A stretch of 64,000 bases of DNA from Linyphia triangularis (GCA_963978545.1 OZ021730.1:8749796-8813795), one strand, 5' to 3'. Counted from the first letter of the stretch, positions 11,446-22,478 are shown. The notes: generated by a model not told the origin, from the sequence alone. Program-made: numbers and translations.

Positions 11446-12510
11446 ATGTTGAATATTGGAAACTTTTTGGAACCTGATATCGTGATGAAAATTTTCACAA
11501 ATTACGGATTGTTTCCTACCAAATATCCACCCCCACCTTGCAAAATTTGCAAGGGAGTAATGGTGGTCAGTGAGGATAAAACCAGAAAGATTGGCATTGG
11601 AAATGTGCCTCAAAGAGTTGCAATAAAACAGTAAGTATTGAATGTTGGAGTATTAATATTGAAAATCAAGTTTTAAGGGGACTTGGTTATGTTTGGAATG
11701 GTGTTGGACCTATGTTTTCCAAAAAATTTGAAAAATATGGATTATCTATTTTTGCGCTTTTTATAAACTTCGAACTTGTTTAATTTCCAACCGAGACCTT
11801 ATATCATTTTCAGTTCAATCCATTAGAAAACGCGTTCTTTGAGAACGTGAAGTTTTCTCTCGTGGATGTCTTTGTGATAATTGTGATGTTCTCTTGGGGA
11901 GTTAGAATAACTGATGAGCTATTGCATTTAAATTACTTTCGCAAATCAAGGAATGAAAAAGTTATGTCCACAGGAACCATAAACGATTTTTAGTTACTTG
12001 AAGGAGGTTACTGAAGTACATGTTTCAAACAACCTCCAAATCATTGGCGGAGAAGGTGAAAACTTATTTCAAATGTTTTTTTGTTTTTTTTTTATATCTT
12101 ACATAATTAGAAGGTTACTTTACTTAAATATTTGTGCATTTTTTTTTAACTATCAACCTAACTTTGAATACATTTTCAAAAGTTTAAGCATATAACGCCC
12201 ACTAGATATGATACAGATTGATCGTTTATTATTTCTAATTTATATATATTGCTTCTTAGGAAAGACCGTATAAATCGATTAGACCTTCCTCTCTCTCGAA
12301 GAAAATATCACAGGGGAAGAGTCACAGCGCAAATGACCCAAGTAGTTTTAGGGATATATTGCAGGTATACAACGGAAATATTTAAAACGGTAAACAAATT
12401 TATGATGCTATGCCGTGTATTAATAAAAATGGTTTCTAAATTTTTGAAGGGAAGACAAGGTTTTTTTTTAACTGGTTTTTTTGGGTTTTTTTCAAGGTGT
12501 GACAAGAAGA
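11446..12510 (+). pseudogene. Merlin-type transposase, lineage II copy b, with three inferred introns
   Basis: This is the clearest lineage-II copy. Exon 1 (11446-11630) starts MLNIGNFLEPDIVMKIF and includes a Cys-x2-Cys knuckle (CKICK), ending at a GTAAGT donor. Exon 2 carries the TINDF...KEVTEVHVSNN helix (one base lost near 11990) and ends GGAGAAG at 12055 before GTGAAA. Its acceptor, TTCTTAG at 12259, restores a G-K-T-V-x-I-D motif around the first catalytic Asp. A third short intron (12390-12449) is flanked by GTAAAC and GAAG. The Glu-containing end is missing here, replaced by poly-T and duplicated sequence. In-frame stops (TAA in the catalytic block) show it is dead. Confidence 0.6.
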
Positions 12511-13500
12511 AATTTTTCATATAATTAATCCTTCGTTCAATTTTACTTATTTTAGATTATGTGGTTGCAGAAAACAAGAAAAAATATATAATAAATAATT
12601 TATTTTTCTTAGGAAAAACTGTATACATCGATGAGATCTTCTGATCTCGAAGAAAATATAATAAAGGCAAAATTGCTGAACAGATGACGCAAATAATTTT
12701 AGGATAAAATTGCAAGTATTCAGTAGGAATATTTAAAATCGGTAAGGAAATTAAGATGCTAAGCCTGAATACTAACGATTTGTTAGTTTTTTCAGGGAAG
12801 ACAAGGAGAGTGTTTTTCTTAGTCGACGGCAAATCAAAAGCAAACTTGAGGCAGTATATTAAAAAACAAGTACACGAAGATACTTCAATAATTTGCACAG
12901 ACAATGCCAAATAATATAACAACATCAGCGCTATGTTTCTGGCAGTTGTACACAAAACTACTATCTCACAGTATTGGATTGGTTGGAGAAAACAAGCATT
13001 TCAAGAAATACGTTATCTTTCGGAAAACACAAATATTACTTCAAAACATTGTTTACTATTTTTTCAGGGAAAAACAAGGAGAGTATGTTTTCTAAGTCGA
13101 CGGCAAATCAAAGGCAAACTTGAGGCCGTATATTAAAAAACACGTACACGAAGACACTTCAATAATTTGCATGGATAGTGCTAAATAATATAACAACATC
13201 AGCGCTATGTTTACGGTTGTATTCAGATTATCTGGCGCCGTCAGCAACACGAGGGCTATAATGGCTATGTTTCTGGCAGTTATACACAAAACTACTAATC
13301 ACAGTATTGGACAAAATGTCGATAAAAATGACAAAACCAATACAATAAACGACATCGAAAACAAACACTTAAAAAAATCCATCATTTGCCGGAAAACACC
13401 TCAAATAATACTACCAAACATTGCCCATCATTTTTACAAACGCCAGTGTTCGTTTGAATGTTGGCTATCCCTCCGCTCTAAGACCCCTCCCGATTTACCT
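12511..13500 (+). pseudogene. Reduplicated blocks of Merlin lineage II
   Basis: About 12511-12960 repeats 9921-10370, about 13040-13210 repeats 10195-10335, and about 13267-13490 repeats 10335-10550. Recognisable peptides include EDTSIICTD, HKTTNHSIGQNVDKNDK and KHLKKSIICRKTPQ. The blocks are stitched end to end, with a SINE tail at 13213-13263 between the last two. This looks like segmental duplication or replication slippage rather than separate transposition events, since no terminal repeats separate the blocks. Confidence 0.6.
13213..13263 (-). repeat. 5'-truncated SINE tail (copy 5) with 9-bp duplication
   Basis: Only the terminal part of the SINE is present: the CAACC end, AGATTATCTGGCGCC and the GAGGGCTATAATG part of the LINE-like hairpin. 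It is flanked by GCTATGTTT at 13204-13212 and 13264-13272. The tRNA-like promoter is wholly absent, so this copy is a 5'-truncated insertion made from the 3' end. Confidence 0.85.
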
Positions 13501-13505
13501 TTAGG

Positions 13506-13686
13506 TTGGTTGGTTGTTTTCAGATTATCTGGCGCCGTCAGCAACACGAGGGCTATAATGAGCCGAAACATTCGTCATTAGACAAGCCAACATACATTTA
13601 CAAACACCCATGCCTAACACGGGACTTGAACCCGCAACCTCTCGGTCAAGAGGATAGCACGCTAATCACTATACCGTTTGGTCGGC
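13506..13686 (-). repeat. tRNA-derived SINE, copy 6, with mismatched flanks
   Basis: Full-length minus-strand SINE (TTGGTTGGTTG at 13506 to GGTCGGC at 13686). The left flank (CCCGATTTACCTTTAGG) matches the flank beyond SINE copy 1 and the 10551 repeat. The right flank (ATGAGGAGTTTGG) matches the flank of SINE copy 4. The two sides therefore do not form a duplication with each other. Confidence 0.88.
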
Positions 13687-13734
13687 ATGAGGAGTTTGGA
13701 CTTACCAACAAGGCAAAAAGCCAGGTAACCAAGG

Positions 13735-14640
13735 AATGAAAAAGTTATGTCCACAGGAACCATAAACGATTTTTAGTTACTTGAAGGAGGTTACTGAAGT
13801 ACATGTTTCAAACAACCTCCAAATCATTGGCGGAGAAGGTGAAAACTTATTTCAAATGTTTTTTTTTATTTTATATCTTACAAAATTAGAAGCTTACTTA
13901 CTTTACTTAAATATTTGTGTATTTTTTTTTAACTATCAACCTAACTTTGAATACATTTTCAAAAGTTTACTCATATAACGCCCACTAGATACGATACTGA
14001 CTGATCTTTTACTATTTCTAATTTATATATATATATTGCTTCTTAGGAAAGACCGTATAAATCGACGAGACCTTCCTCTCTCTCGAAGAAAATATCACAG
14101 GGGAAAAGTCACAGCGCAAATGACCCAAGTAGTTTTAGGGATATATTGCAGGTATACAATGGAAATATTTAAAACGGTAAACAAATTTATGATGCTATGC
14201 CGTGTATTAATAAAAATGGTTTCTAAACTTTTGCAGGGAAGACAAGTTTTTTTTTTTTTTGTGGATTAAGGAAAATTTGTGGCCTTATATCAAAAAGTAT
14301 GTGACCCAGCGACTTCCATTATTTGCACGGACAGTGCAAAACATTACCACAACATTTTGAGATTATATAGTAATGTGACGCACAAAACTACAAATCACAG
14401 CATTGGGGAGTTTGTTGACCCCAATGACAAAATTAATGATTTAGAAAACCAAAATAAATACCTGAAAAATGCCTTTAACGTGCAGGAAATCCGAAGAAAT
14501 CATTTTACAAAACATGGCGTTATATCAGTATAAAAAAAAAGCTTTCCTGGGATCAAAAAATTCAAAACATCTTGGAAGACATTGCATCGGTATATCCAGG
14601 AAATGGAAAGCAAGGATTGAATTTAATTAGGAATGATGAG
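13735..14640 (+). pseudogene. Merlin-type transposase, lineage II copy c
   Basis: This repeats copy b from its second exon (GGAATGAAAAAGTTATG, KEVTEVHVSNN) through the catalytic block (RRKYHRGKVTAQMTQVVLGI) and extends further. After a poly-T disruption near 14250 it reads ENLWPYIKK, SIICTDSA (second Asp), THKTTNHSIGEFVDPNDK and LENQNKYLK (putative catalytic Glu in the ENQN context). The inferred intron acceptor TTTGCAG is intact here. Stops and frame changes make it non-functional. It ends near 14640, where an X-like LINE tail begins. Confidence 0.6.
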
Positions 14641-14653
14641 CTTACTCCTGGTG

Positions 14654-14845
14654 GGTTGGTTAGAGTTTAACGGCGCAAGGGCAACACGTGGGCCATACTG
14701 CGCCAACCAATCGTTAATCAGTTTTAAAATATTTTAAAAGTGAATATCAATTAATATTTAAAAGATTGAAAAAATCCAAAATAAGATGAAGTATTTAAAT
14801 AAGGTGATAAAATCCAATGTCATGTAAAAATTTTAAAAGATTTCA
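14654..14845 (-). mobile_element. 3' end of an X-like LINE
   Basis: GGTTGGTT terminus, then TTTAACGGCGCAAGGGC...CTGCGCCAACC, the same 3' hairpin as X1 at 34430-34491 but on the other strand, followed by about 130 bp of AT-rich 3' UTR. It is 5'-truncated and abuts a Merlin fragment. No coding sequence remains. Confidence 0.8.
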
Positions 14846-15260
14846 ATAATAGTCGGACACTCTGCTCGCGTTGCTGAAGAAATTCATACTGGCTGGAAAT
14901 GTAGCGATTTCTGATTGTTGAATTTCTTGTAGATTGTTGGGGCATTTCACTGCCAATCACAGTGTGACTTTCAAGGATCCTGTCACTGGCGCATACAAGA
15001 ACTCGATTGAGGGGACGTGGGGTGCTGTTAAACGGGACCTAAAAGGGACTCACAAGGTTCACAGTGAATTTGATTTGTACTTGGCAGAGTACATGTTGAG
15101 TTGGAAAAGTCACCTGATCATTATCAGGAAGTTACCTGAACTGATGAAAGAGTTTTTTCGTGCTGTTACCACAATGTATTCTCCGGAGTAGAGTATGAAT
15201 TTTTATATATTTTACTTCATTTATTTATCTCTGTCCACTAACAATTTAGCCTTGGGTTAG
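14846..15260 (+). pseudogene. Merlin transposase C-terminal fragment, lineage I
   Basis: CGGACACTCTGCTCGCG begins the similarity to the 17.5 kb copy. The translated part reads HFTANHSVTFKDPVTGAYKN, then SIEGTWGAVKRDLKGTHKVH (catalytic Glu in NSIE), then a helical C-terminus ending TTMYSPE and TAG at 15189. A deletion near 14925-14940 removed the second-Asp segment present in other copies. The trailing sequence to about 15260 matches the 3' flank of the 17.9 kb copy (TTACTTCATTTATTTATCT). Confidence 0.75.
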
Positions 15261-15265
15261 GAAAA

Positions 15266-15575
15266 CGAAGACAATTTTAAAAGGTAAAAATCTTTAGATA
15301 AGAAAATAAAACCCAATTTCAAGTAAAAACTTAAAAAGGTTATGATGAGGAGATGAATTTAAAAGTGTAGATAATGATGGATGAGATGAGCCAAAAAGAC
15401 GAAGTCGTATGGAATTAAAATTTGGACATTCGGATAAAATATGGACAACAGAAAAAGGAACACCACAGGAATTGTATGTGGAGGCACCTTCTGCCAGCAG
15501 AAGGTGCACATGTGTAAAACGAGTGTGGCCAATTCTAAGACGGGTCAGGAGCACCTCCCTTTCCGTGATTGCTGT
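15266..15575 (-). pseudogene. X-like LINE ORF2 C-terminal fragment
   Basis: In reverse this reads REVLLTRLRIGHTRFTHVHL, a Cys/His segment and LLEIGFYFLI-stop, homologous to the end of X1 ORF2 at 34080-34344. The usual zinc-like motif is degraded (YNSCGVPFSVVHILSECP). It lacks the LINE 3' tail and is bounded by Merlin sequence on both sides. Confidence 0.75.
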
Positions 15576-16760
15576 ATCATGAACAACAGTGATTTTATGG
15601 TAACTCTTATTTTGAATGCATGGGAGGAGGGAATTTTTTGTGGACATTTTAAAATTTTGCTTTTAGCTAACGGTGTTTATGGTAACGATGGCTTCAGTTC
15701 AGTGTGACGAGTATCGCAACTCGAAATTTTTTTTTCTTGCTGGAGTTGAAAGAAAAACGCCAGGTTTTACAATGGTGTAACGATGCCGGTTTAATATCTG
15801 AATCCTTTATTTGTCCGAAATGTGGTGAGCAAATGTATCTGGATGAAAGAGGCCGATCAGTTGACTGACGGCTACCAATGGGTTTGTCGAAAAGATACAT
15901 CAAGGAGATCCTGACGGAAAAGAACTTGGTTTTCGAACAGCCATTTGTCTCTTTCATAGAGTTGCAATTCAACGTAGCATGGGTGTATGGTGTTAGCCAC
16001 GGCTACATAATGGATGATTTACGGCTGGCATAACAGACGGTCATTGACTGGATGATGTTCTGCTGCGAGATCATAATGGAGTGGTACGCCTAGAAACCTG
16101 TGCCCATCAGTGGAGAGCACATCGTTGTCGAGATTGACCAATCGAAGTTCGCAAACGAAAATTCAACCGGGGGCAGCAAATGGGTTTTTGGAGGGACCGA
16201 GAGCGGCTCTAACAAGGTCTTCATTGATGTTGTTCCTGATAGCTTGTCAGCCATCCTACTCGATGTTTTGAATAAGTATGTTTTGCCTGGCACCGTCATT
16301 GTGTCCAACTGCTGGAAAACATACAACTGCTTGGAGGATGAGGGTTTTCGACATTTCACCGTTAATCTTAGTGTTACCTTTAGAGATCCATATAGTGGCG
16401 CCCACACTAACTCGATTGAGGAAACATGGGGTGCTGTAAAACGAGGACTTAAAGAGACTCACAAAGTTCACGGTGACGATGAAATCGACTCTTACCTGAT
16501 CGAATATATTTGGCGACACGTCCATCAAGAAAAATCGATATCGAACCTGATGAAAGAATTCATTCGTAACGTCGTCTCCGCCAGAGACCGGTAGCAATAA
16601 ACAGAATGTTTTATATTTTACTTTATTTTCTTAATTTTTTAAGTACTGTACAATTGTAGCTGGGGGCCTAAAATTTATTCTGCCCTCGCTACGGATCGGC
16701 CTATTATCGCACTTCTTGTAGGAACTGATCCGCCTAATCTAATATTAGACTCACTCCACT
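15576..16760 (+). pseudogene. Merlin transposase, lineage I copy 2
   Basis: The start codon is at 15690. An N-terminal zinc-ribbon half (ICPKCGEQ near 15812) is visible in a shifted frame. From 16100 to 16594 a clean 164-codon frame contains VVEIDQSKFA (first Asp), WVFGGTESGSNKVF, VIVSNCWKTYN (the Asp position reads Asn), and NSIEETWGAVKRGLKETHKVH (Glu). Merlin/IS1016 transposases use a DDE triad, so the D-to-N change would inactivate it even without the upstream stops (for example TAG near 16092). The 3' flank (ATCGCACTTCTTGTAGGAAC) recurs after copy 3. Confidence 0.8.
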
Positions 16761-16879
16761 AACATACACCTGCATTATATATATATTTTTTGTTAATAAT
16801 TTGCTTATTATTTCTATTTTTATTAATTACTAGGCGATAATGTTTACACAGTAGCAACCCTTCATTTTTAACGCGCATG

Positions 16880-18020
16880 CACGAAACTGATTTTATGGCA
16901 ACCCTAGTTTGTGTGGTTGATATGGGTACACCTGCCATTTCATATTTCAGCTCCGCCTATCGATATTGTTTTTACGATGGCTGCTGCTTCTGTTTTTGTT
17001 GGCGATTACTTGAATTCGAGACATTTTTTTAAATTGGAGTGTCAAGGCAACGGCGCTGTTCTCCAATGGTGCATGGATGCCAGATTAGTTTCTAAATCTG
17101 TTCCAAAATGCCGTCAAGGGATGGAGATTCATATGCGGAACGATGTCTCTGATGGCTTTCATTGGGAGTGTAACCGCCAGCATCGGGTCCGGAGATCCTG
17201 CCGAAAGGGTAGTTGGTTTGACGGCAGCAGGTTGGAGCTTCACCAAATGTTGCAATTCACTGTGGCATGGGTTTATGGTGCGAGCCACGACTATAACATG
17301 CAAGATTTGCAGCTCTCAAAGCAGACTGTCACCGACTGGATGATGTTTTGCAGCAAGGTTGCAATGGAGTGGCTCTTCCATAACCCTGTGCCCATCGGTG
17401 GACAGCATGTTGTCGTTGAAATCGACGAATCCAAATTCGGCAAGCGGAAGTTTAACCGTGGCAAGCGAGTGGAAGGCCAATGGGTTTTTGGCGGCATTGA
17501 GAGCGGCACAAACAAGGTCTTCATGGCTGCTGTACCAGACCGGACACTCTCCTAGCGGTACCGAAAAAATTCATCCTGCCTGAGAGTGTGGTTGTTTCTG
17601 ATTTCTGGAAGGCGTACAACTGTCTGGAGAACGAGGGTTTCTGTCATTTCACCGTAAACCACAGTGTTACCTTCAAGGATCCTGTAACCGGCACACAAGC
17701 GAACTCGATTGAGGTTAAACGGGGCCTAAAAGGAACTCACAAAGTTCACAGTGAATTTGATTCGTATCTGGCTGAGTATATGTGGCGTCGTATCCATCAG
17801 GATAGGTCGTCATCTGCACTCATGAAAGAGTTCATACGAGCCATTACCACAGTGTATTCTCCGGAGTAAAGTATCAATTTTATTATACTTTACTTCATTT
17901 ATTTATCTGTACACACATACATTTTAAGCTTGGGTCTGGAATTCATTCTGCCTTAGCAACAGGTTGGTCTACTATCGCACTACTTGTAGGAACTGACCCG
18001 TCTAATCTAACATTGGACTC
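16880..18020 (+). pseudogene. Merlin transposase, lineage I copy 3 (most complete)
   Basis: ATG at 16978 (MAAASVFVGDYLNSRHFFKL). It runs open to about 17553 with VVVEIDESKFGKRKFNRGKR (first Asp), WVFGGIESGTNKVF, then a frameshift at about 17550. It resumes VVVSDFWKAYNCLENEG (second Asp) and NSIE followed directly by VKRGLKGTHKVH. A GTWGA segment next to the catalytic Glu is deleted in frame relative to the 15.0 kb copy. Ends TTVYSPE and TAA at 17868. The expected N-terminal zinc ribbon is mostly lost (PKCRQGMEI; later cysteines present). I cannot define terminal inverted repeats. Confidence 0.8.
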
Positions 18021-18599
18021 ACTTCACATACATGCACCTTTTTTATTCGTATTTTTTGTTAATAAGTTGCATATTATGTCGTATTTTATTTATTATATTC
18101 ATAATACTTCTGTTTCAGCGTTGTTTAGTATTAATGGTCATTTTGAATTATGTGAGGCACGCCTGCGAGCGCCCTCTATCGTCCTCTTTAATATGTAAGC
18201 CGAGATAATCTCTCATTCTACGCTGAGAGCAGGTACGAAACTCTCTATTAAAAGTCTATCTCTTTTACGTTGTACAGATGTTTTATTCTACGAAAACTTT
18301 CACGATGTTAAGTAAATACGTCCCTACTATATTAGGCTCCACATAGGACAAGCCAACGTGCCAGCCTTCCTTACAAATTACCTGTCATCTTGTTTACTTT
18401 AAATCAACAGCCATCTTGTTTGGTTCAAATCATCCATCTTGAGTTGTCGAGAACTGAAAAACGTCACTTTGGTTTCGTCGCCAAATTTTGAAACCGCACC
18501 AATCCGTGACACATACAATAGAAATTTACTTGGCCTTGGCACCAAATTTTCAGAAATGCGCCAATCCATAAATGTCTACGAGGAATTTACCAAATACTC
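18021..18599. other. Non-coding stretch after Merlin copy 3
   Basis: About 18041-18110 is similar AT-rich sequence to the trailing region of Merlin copy 2 (16785-16830). Beyond about 18120 I recognise nothing. Confidence 0.35.
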
Positions 18600-19150
18600 A
18601 ATCAAATAATAAAATCCAATTTAGGGTAAAAAGTTTAAAAGATTTTCATGATGAGAAATGATAAGGATGGTTCACATTTAAAAATCTATCTGATGGTGCT
18701 AAAAGTCCGACCATTAATGTAAAACATGAAAAATTAACTACTCAGGTAAGAATGTGGGAACATCTTCTGCCAGCAGAAGTAGCACATGCAGGGTTCCGTT
18801 TACAGGCATCATATCTGTAAATAAATTTTTAATACAGTATATTCTACCAAAAAAAGTTACAAGTTAGTGAATGCGTAATACAAATATGACAGAGAATTCA
18901 GATACAATGCAGGTAAGTGGCGATCAAGCGGGCATAGCAAGTCCGAGTTGTATTTTTATAACTTTTGCAGTTGTGCACACAACATCCGCAAAAATTAAGG
19001 ACTTTTAAGCACCTCTAAACATTTTCAAGGCCTTGAAAACCAATTCAGAAATATTAAGCACTTTTAGTTACTTTCAATGACAGTGGGAACCCTGCACATG
19101 GGTAAAACAAGTGTGGCATAATCAGACCATATCCATCAGCACTATACCAG
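18600..19150 (-). mobile_element. X-like LINE 3' fragment interrupted by a MITE
   Basis: AATAAAATCCAATTTAGGGTAAAAAG and the following 180 bp match the ORF2-end/3' region seen at 15301 and 14820. The segment CATCTTCTGCCAGCAGAAG corresponds to the LLLAEDA... part of ORF2. The MITE at 18789-19094 splits it. After the MITE, GGGTAAAACAAGTGTGGC continues the same LINE. Both ends are lost. Confidence 0.7.
18789..19094. mobile_element. hAT-type MITE, 306 bp
   Basis: Terminal inverted repeats CAGGGTTCC at 18789-18797 and GGAACCCTG at 19086-19094. The flanks share CACATG (18783-18788 and 19095-19100), part of an expected 8-bp hAT duplication. The interior right part (AAATTAAGGACTTTTAAGC, CAAGGCCTTGAA) is the hallmark subterminal sequence of hAT MITEs with CAGGGTTCC ends. 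No coding capacity. It would depend on an autonomous hAT transposase elsewhere. Confidence 0.85.
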
Positions 19151-19839
19151 TTTTCATAAATAAAATTTCTCAATTTTTTCAACAAAATACACACAATTAC
19201 TTACTTTAGAATGGACATATTTCAATCCAGGAACTGCGTAAGATTAGAAGCAGCTATCCAGCAATGGTAATGTAGCAAAAAGAAATGGCGAGGAAAAAAA
19301 CGTGTTCCATAAATAACCGTAACTAGATATTTACAAAATGGCGAATAAATATGCAACAAATTGTATGCAAATATTTACGGTTTATATTACCACCTGGGAA
19401 CAACATGCGATAGAGGAAAAGTTATTTTTAACAGTAGAAAATCTTGGATTACTTATTTTTCATACATACTTCCATACCATGCAAAAAAATCCAGACAATT
19501 CAACCTTGTTTCATCATCTTAACACCATCGTTTGGAAACAATATGTTTCCTTTTGACAAGTAAACGTTTAATTCTCGGCATACTAAACAGTAAATCAAAA
19601 AAAGATTTAAAGAATTATAGATTTGTCTTGATATATATGAATACTCACCGGCGGGAAAGGAAACTGCATCGCAATTACTTGACTTCACTTCAACTAAAAT
19701 CTGCTAAATTTGTAAATGAAGGTTATTTGTCATACATACCCTTTTACGTCAAAGTCAACTGTTTACAAGGAAATTTCCTTTGATTTGGTGTCGCCAGAGG
19801 GCATTGTGGTTACTCGCCGTATCATACCAAAAAAATGCC
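19151..19839. other. Non-coding stretch upstream of the ISL2EU element
   Basis: Open frames of about 60-80 codons are present on the plus strand (19338, 19532) but have no family signature and AT-rich codon content. I see no structural repeat. Confidence 0.4.
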
Positions 19840-19856
19840 TAATAGGGTATTTGACA
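19840..19856 (+). repeat. Left terminal inverted repeat of the ISL2EU element
   Basis: TAATAGGGTATTTGACA, matched exactly in reverse at 27374-27390. Immediately inside, sequence diverges (AATTTTC versus CCATCAA). Confidence 0.88.
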
Positions 19857-20736
19857 AATTTTCAAAATATGTTTTAAATAAAGCGTATGCACAAAATAAA
19901 AGACACGTATTTTTTCTTTTTTCAAAATAATGTCGCAAAATGCTAAAAATTGCATTTTAAAATGCAAGCATAAGCCCCGCCCCTAAAACGCTGCTCAAAA
20001 ACCCATCTGCTTGTGTGACGTAAATCTTGCATAAACAACATCGCAAATGAGTTTCAAACAGCAATGTGCGTTTGTTTTGATTTCGTTATAAGAAATGTCT
20101 TATCGGTATCGGTGTTGTGCAGTACCCCACTGCACAAGCACTTCAATTAAAACTCCAGACAAGTTGTTTATACATGTGCCCAGGAAAGCAGATGTAAATA
20201 AAAAGTGGTTAAATCTTGCAAGAAGAGAATCAACTAAGTTTTCACCACAGACTACGATTCACTTCTGTGAAGATCATTTTGATGTAAGTAAAACTTTATT
20301 TAATTCTTTTAAATGTTTTAATAACGCAATACTAAGATTAAGTACAGATGCACTATTGAAATATTGATTTTTTTTTTATTTTTTTTTTTGTAAAATCGAA
20401 ATCAAAATAAAACAGTTGAACACTATTTTGGTTGTTTTAAAACTGGGTAAAACTTCCAAGTATGGTACGGATTCTAAGGCAAGATTTATTTACAGAAAAC
20501 CGCGCTTAATTATGGCAACCATAGGCAATTCACTTGTTATTAAAATAATGGCGGCGGTTGCCATTTATTGGCGAAAAAATATTTGGCTCAGAATCTGGTA
20601 CCATACTTGGAATTTTAACCTAAAACTGGAGATGAGGACGAGTTGAAGGGATAATAATTTGAAAATAATTATCTTTGAATAAAACCCAAGGAAGTTACCA
20701 TTATTATACAGATCCCTATAGTGCACCCACACCAGT

Positions 20737-20916
20737 TGGTTGGTTGTATTCAGATTATCTGGCGCCGTCAGCAACACGAGGGCTATAATGCGCCGAAACA
20801 TTTCGTCATTTAACAAACCAACATACATTTACAAACACCCATGCCAACACGGGACTCGAACCCGCAACCTCGCGGTCTAGAAGCCAGCACGCTAACCACT
20901 ATACCGTTTGGTCGGC
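20737..20916 (-). repeat. tRNA-derived SINE, copy 7, with 13-bp target-site duplication
   Basis: A full-length 180-bp copy flanked by GCACCCACACCAG at 20724-20736 and 20917-20929. It sits in intron 1 of the THAP transposase, so it inserted after the ISL2EU element was in place. Head, body and LINE-like tail are as in copy 3. Confidence 0.93.
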
Positions 20917-21272
20917 GCACCCACACCAGCATTTGTTACAAAAATGTAAAGTTAAGTATAGAATAATATTTAATTTTAGACCTGTTTTAAATTTCAGTTT
21001 TAAATTCTGCCAAAAGATATGATGAATTATATGGAATACAAATTGATGGGTTCCGTCAAGAAAATCCAAATGATAAAAGGATATTTACCTACCAAGTTTG
21101 AATGCCAAAATAGATCGAAGAAAAAGGATGCCTACTAATAGTACTACTCCTCGCTCTGCTGTTGTAAAAAGACAAAAACTATTTTTAAGTCAGGAGTGTG
21201 GAAGAATTCTAGATGAAGATGACAGCAATATTAATGAAGAGCTTGAAACACAAACAATTATTGAGGCTGAAG

Positions 21273-22478
21273 GCAAGTTTAATAGTTAAATAATTTTTTT
21301 TATCTACTTTTTTACTATTGAAGGGTTTTATATTTGAAACATGAGAACAGGCAGAACAACTGCAAATTACTTATGCCTAATTTAAACCAAGGTACAACTG
21401 CACTATAGTCGTAGAAGACAAAAATAGTATAGCATTACCAATACTAAAAATTGTTTGAAATTTTTTTTTTTTTTTTTAATCTTTCTTTGCAAATACTTCT
21501 TGAACATGTATAAGTAAACAAAAGTTGTAATGCCAAACAAATTGTGAAGTGAAACCTATATAGACACCTAGCTTGTTTTTGTTATTTCGTTAAAGTATAA
21601 CCCTTGTGCCATGAAAATTCAGGATACAGCCATCTCTGTAGTTGCTCTACAGCCTGGAATTTCATTGAATTGTTAAATCCAATTTTTATATCAATGGTTT
21701 CAACTATTAAGATTGTACAATAACGGTGTATGTGTCACCTCAATGGCAAATAAGAAATAACACAAAAGCATTAATGTTCAAATTAATATTTACTTGACAA
21801 GTATTCTGTAAGGACTCTGATACTCTTTGTTAGACAGGTACCAGACAAAAATTGTCAAGTTGCAGCGATAACTCAAACTAATAACCTTTCCATCCATGGT
21901 AAAGTTGCTAAATCAACCCGCGAACTGCTGAATAAAGATAAAAGTCTACGAGTTTAAAATTTCTTTTAATGTAAACTTACAGCTTGGCGATAACTGCCCC
22001 AACTTTAAGACCTGGCAGGTTTTGGTACTGTTTAACAGAAGAGTACCAGGACTTCAATCATAAAAGACAAGAGACCTGTGTTTTAATTTTACTAGCTATG
22101 TAGCACCGCGTTGCAGAGACCCATCATTATGTATAGGTCCCAGCCTTTGACACTTCGCCTGTTGCAAGTTTCTTGCTACACAAACATAGACTCGCTTCGT
22201 TCGCTGTAAAGTTCATTGCTACGCTAGTATAAAATGTAAACATCTATACACATCAGCTGCTGATTCTGTATTGAAACTACCAACAACAAAATATTGTATT
22301 GTACAGTAATTAAAAAGCTTATATGTGATAGCTATAGGTCCCTAAAATACTAAAATAAAATACTAAAAATACTAAATTAAAAAGAACACACAGCATAAAA
22401 ATATTTAAGAAAAAAAATTTATTTGTTAATTTTTATTTTTGTATATATATATATTTGAAAAATGTATGTTAATTTTAG
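21273..22478 (+). other. Inferred GC-AG intron of the transposase gene
   Basis: The open frame before 21272 ends GAA G and is followed by GCAAGT. The frame from 22479 (after TTAATTTTAG) completes the codon as GAT and continues DVLPADKRSS. Splicing would join the acidic linker to the Ser-rich linker in frame. Nothing recognisable is inside apart from AT-rich sequence. The donor GC in place of GT is a known minor class when the rest of the site is strong, as here (AAGT). It could also be a mutated GT. Confidence 0.5.

Noticed and set aside
16850..16910. GCAACCC motifs as Merlin terminal inverted repeats
   Set aside because: The motif occurs in the same orientation on both sides of the copies, not inverted, so I could not define true ends.
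19338..19783. Two plus-strand frames of 72 and 83 codons as small genes
   Set aside because: AT-rich, no family motif, no convincing splice signals or conservation visible here. Frames of this length are expected by chance.
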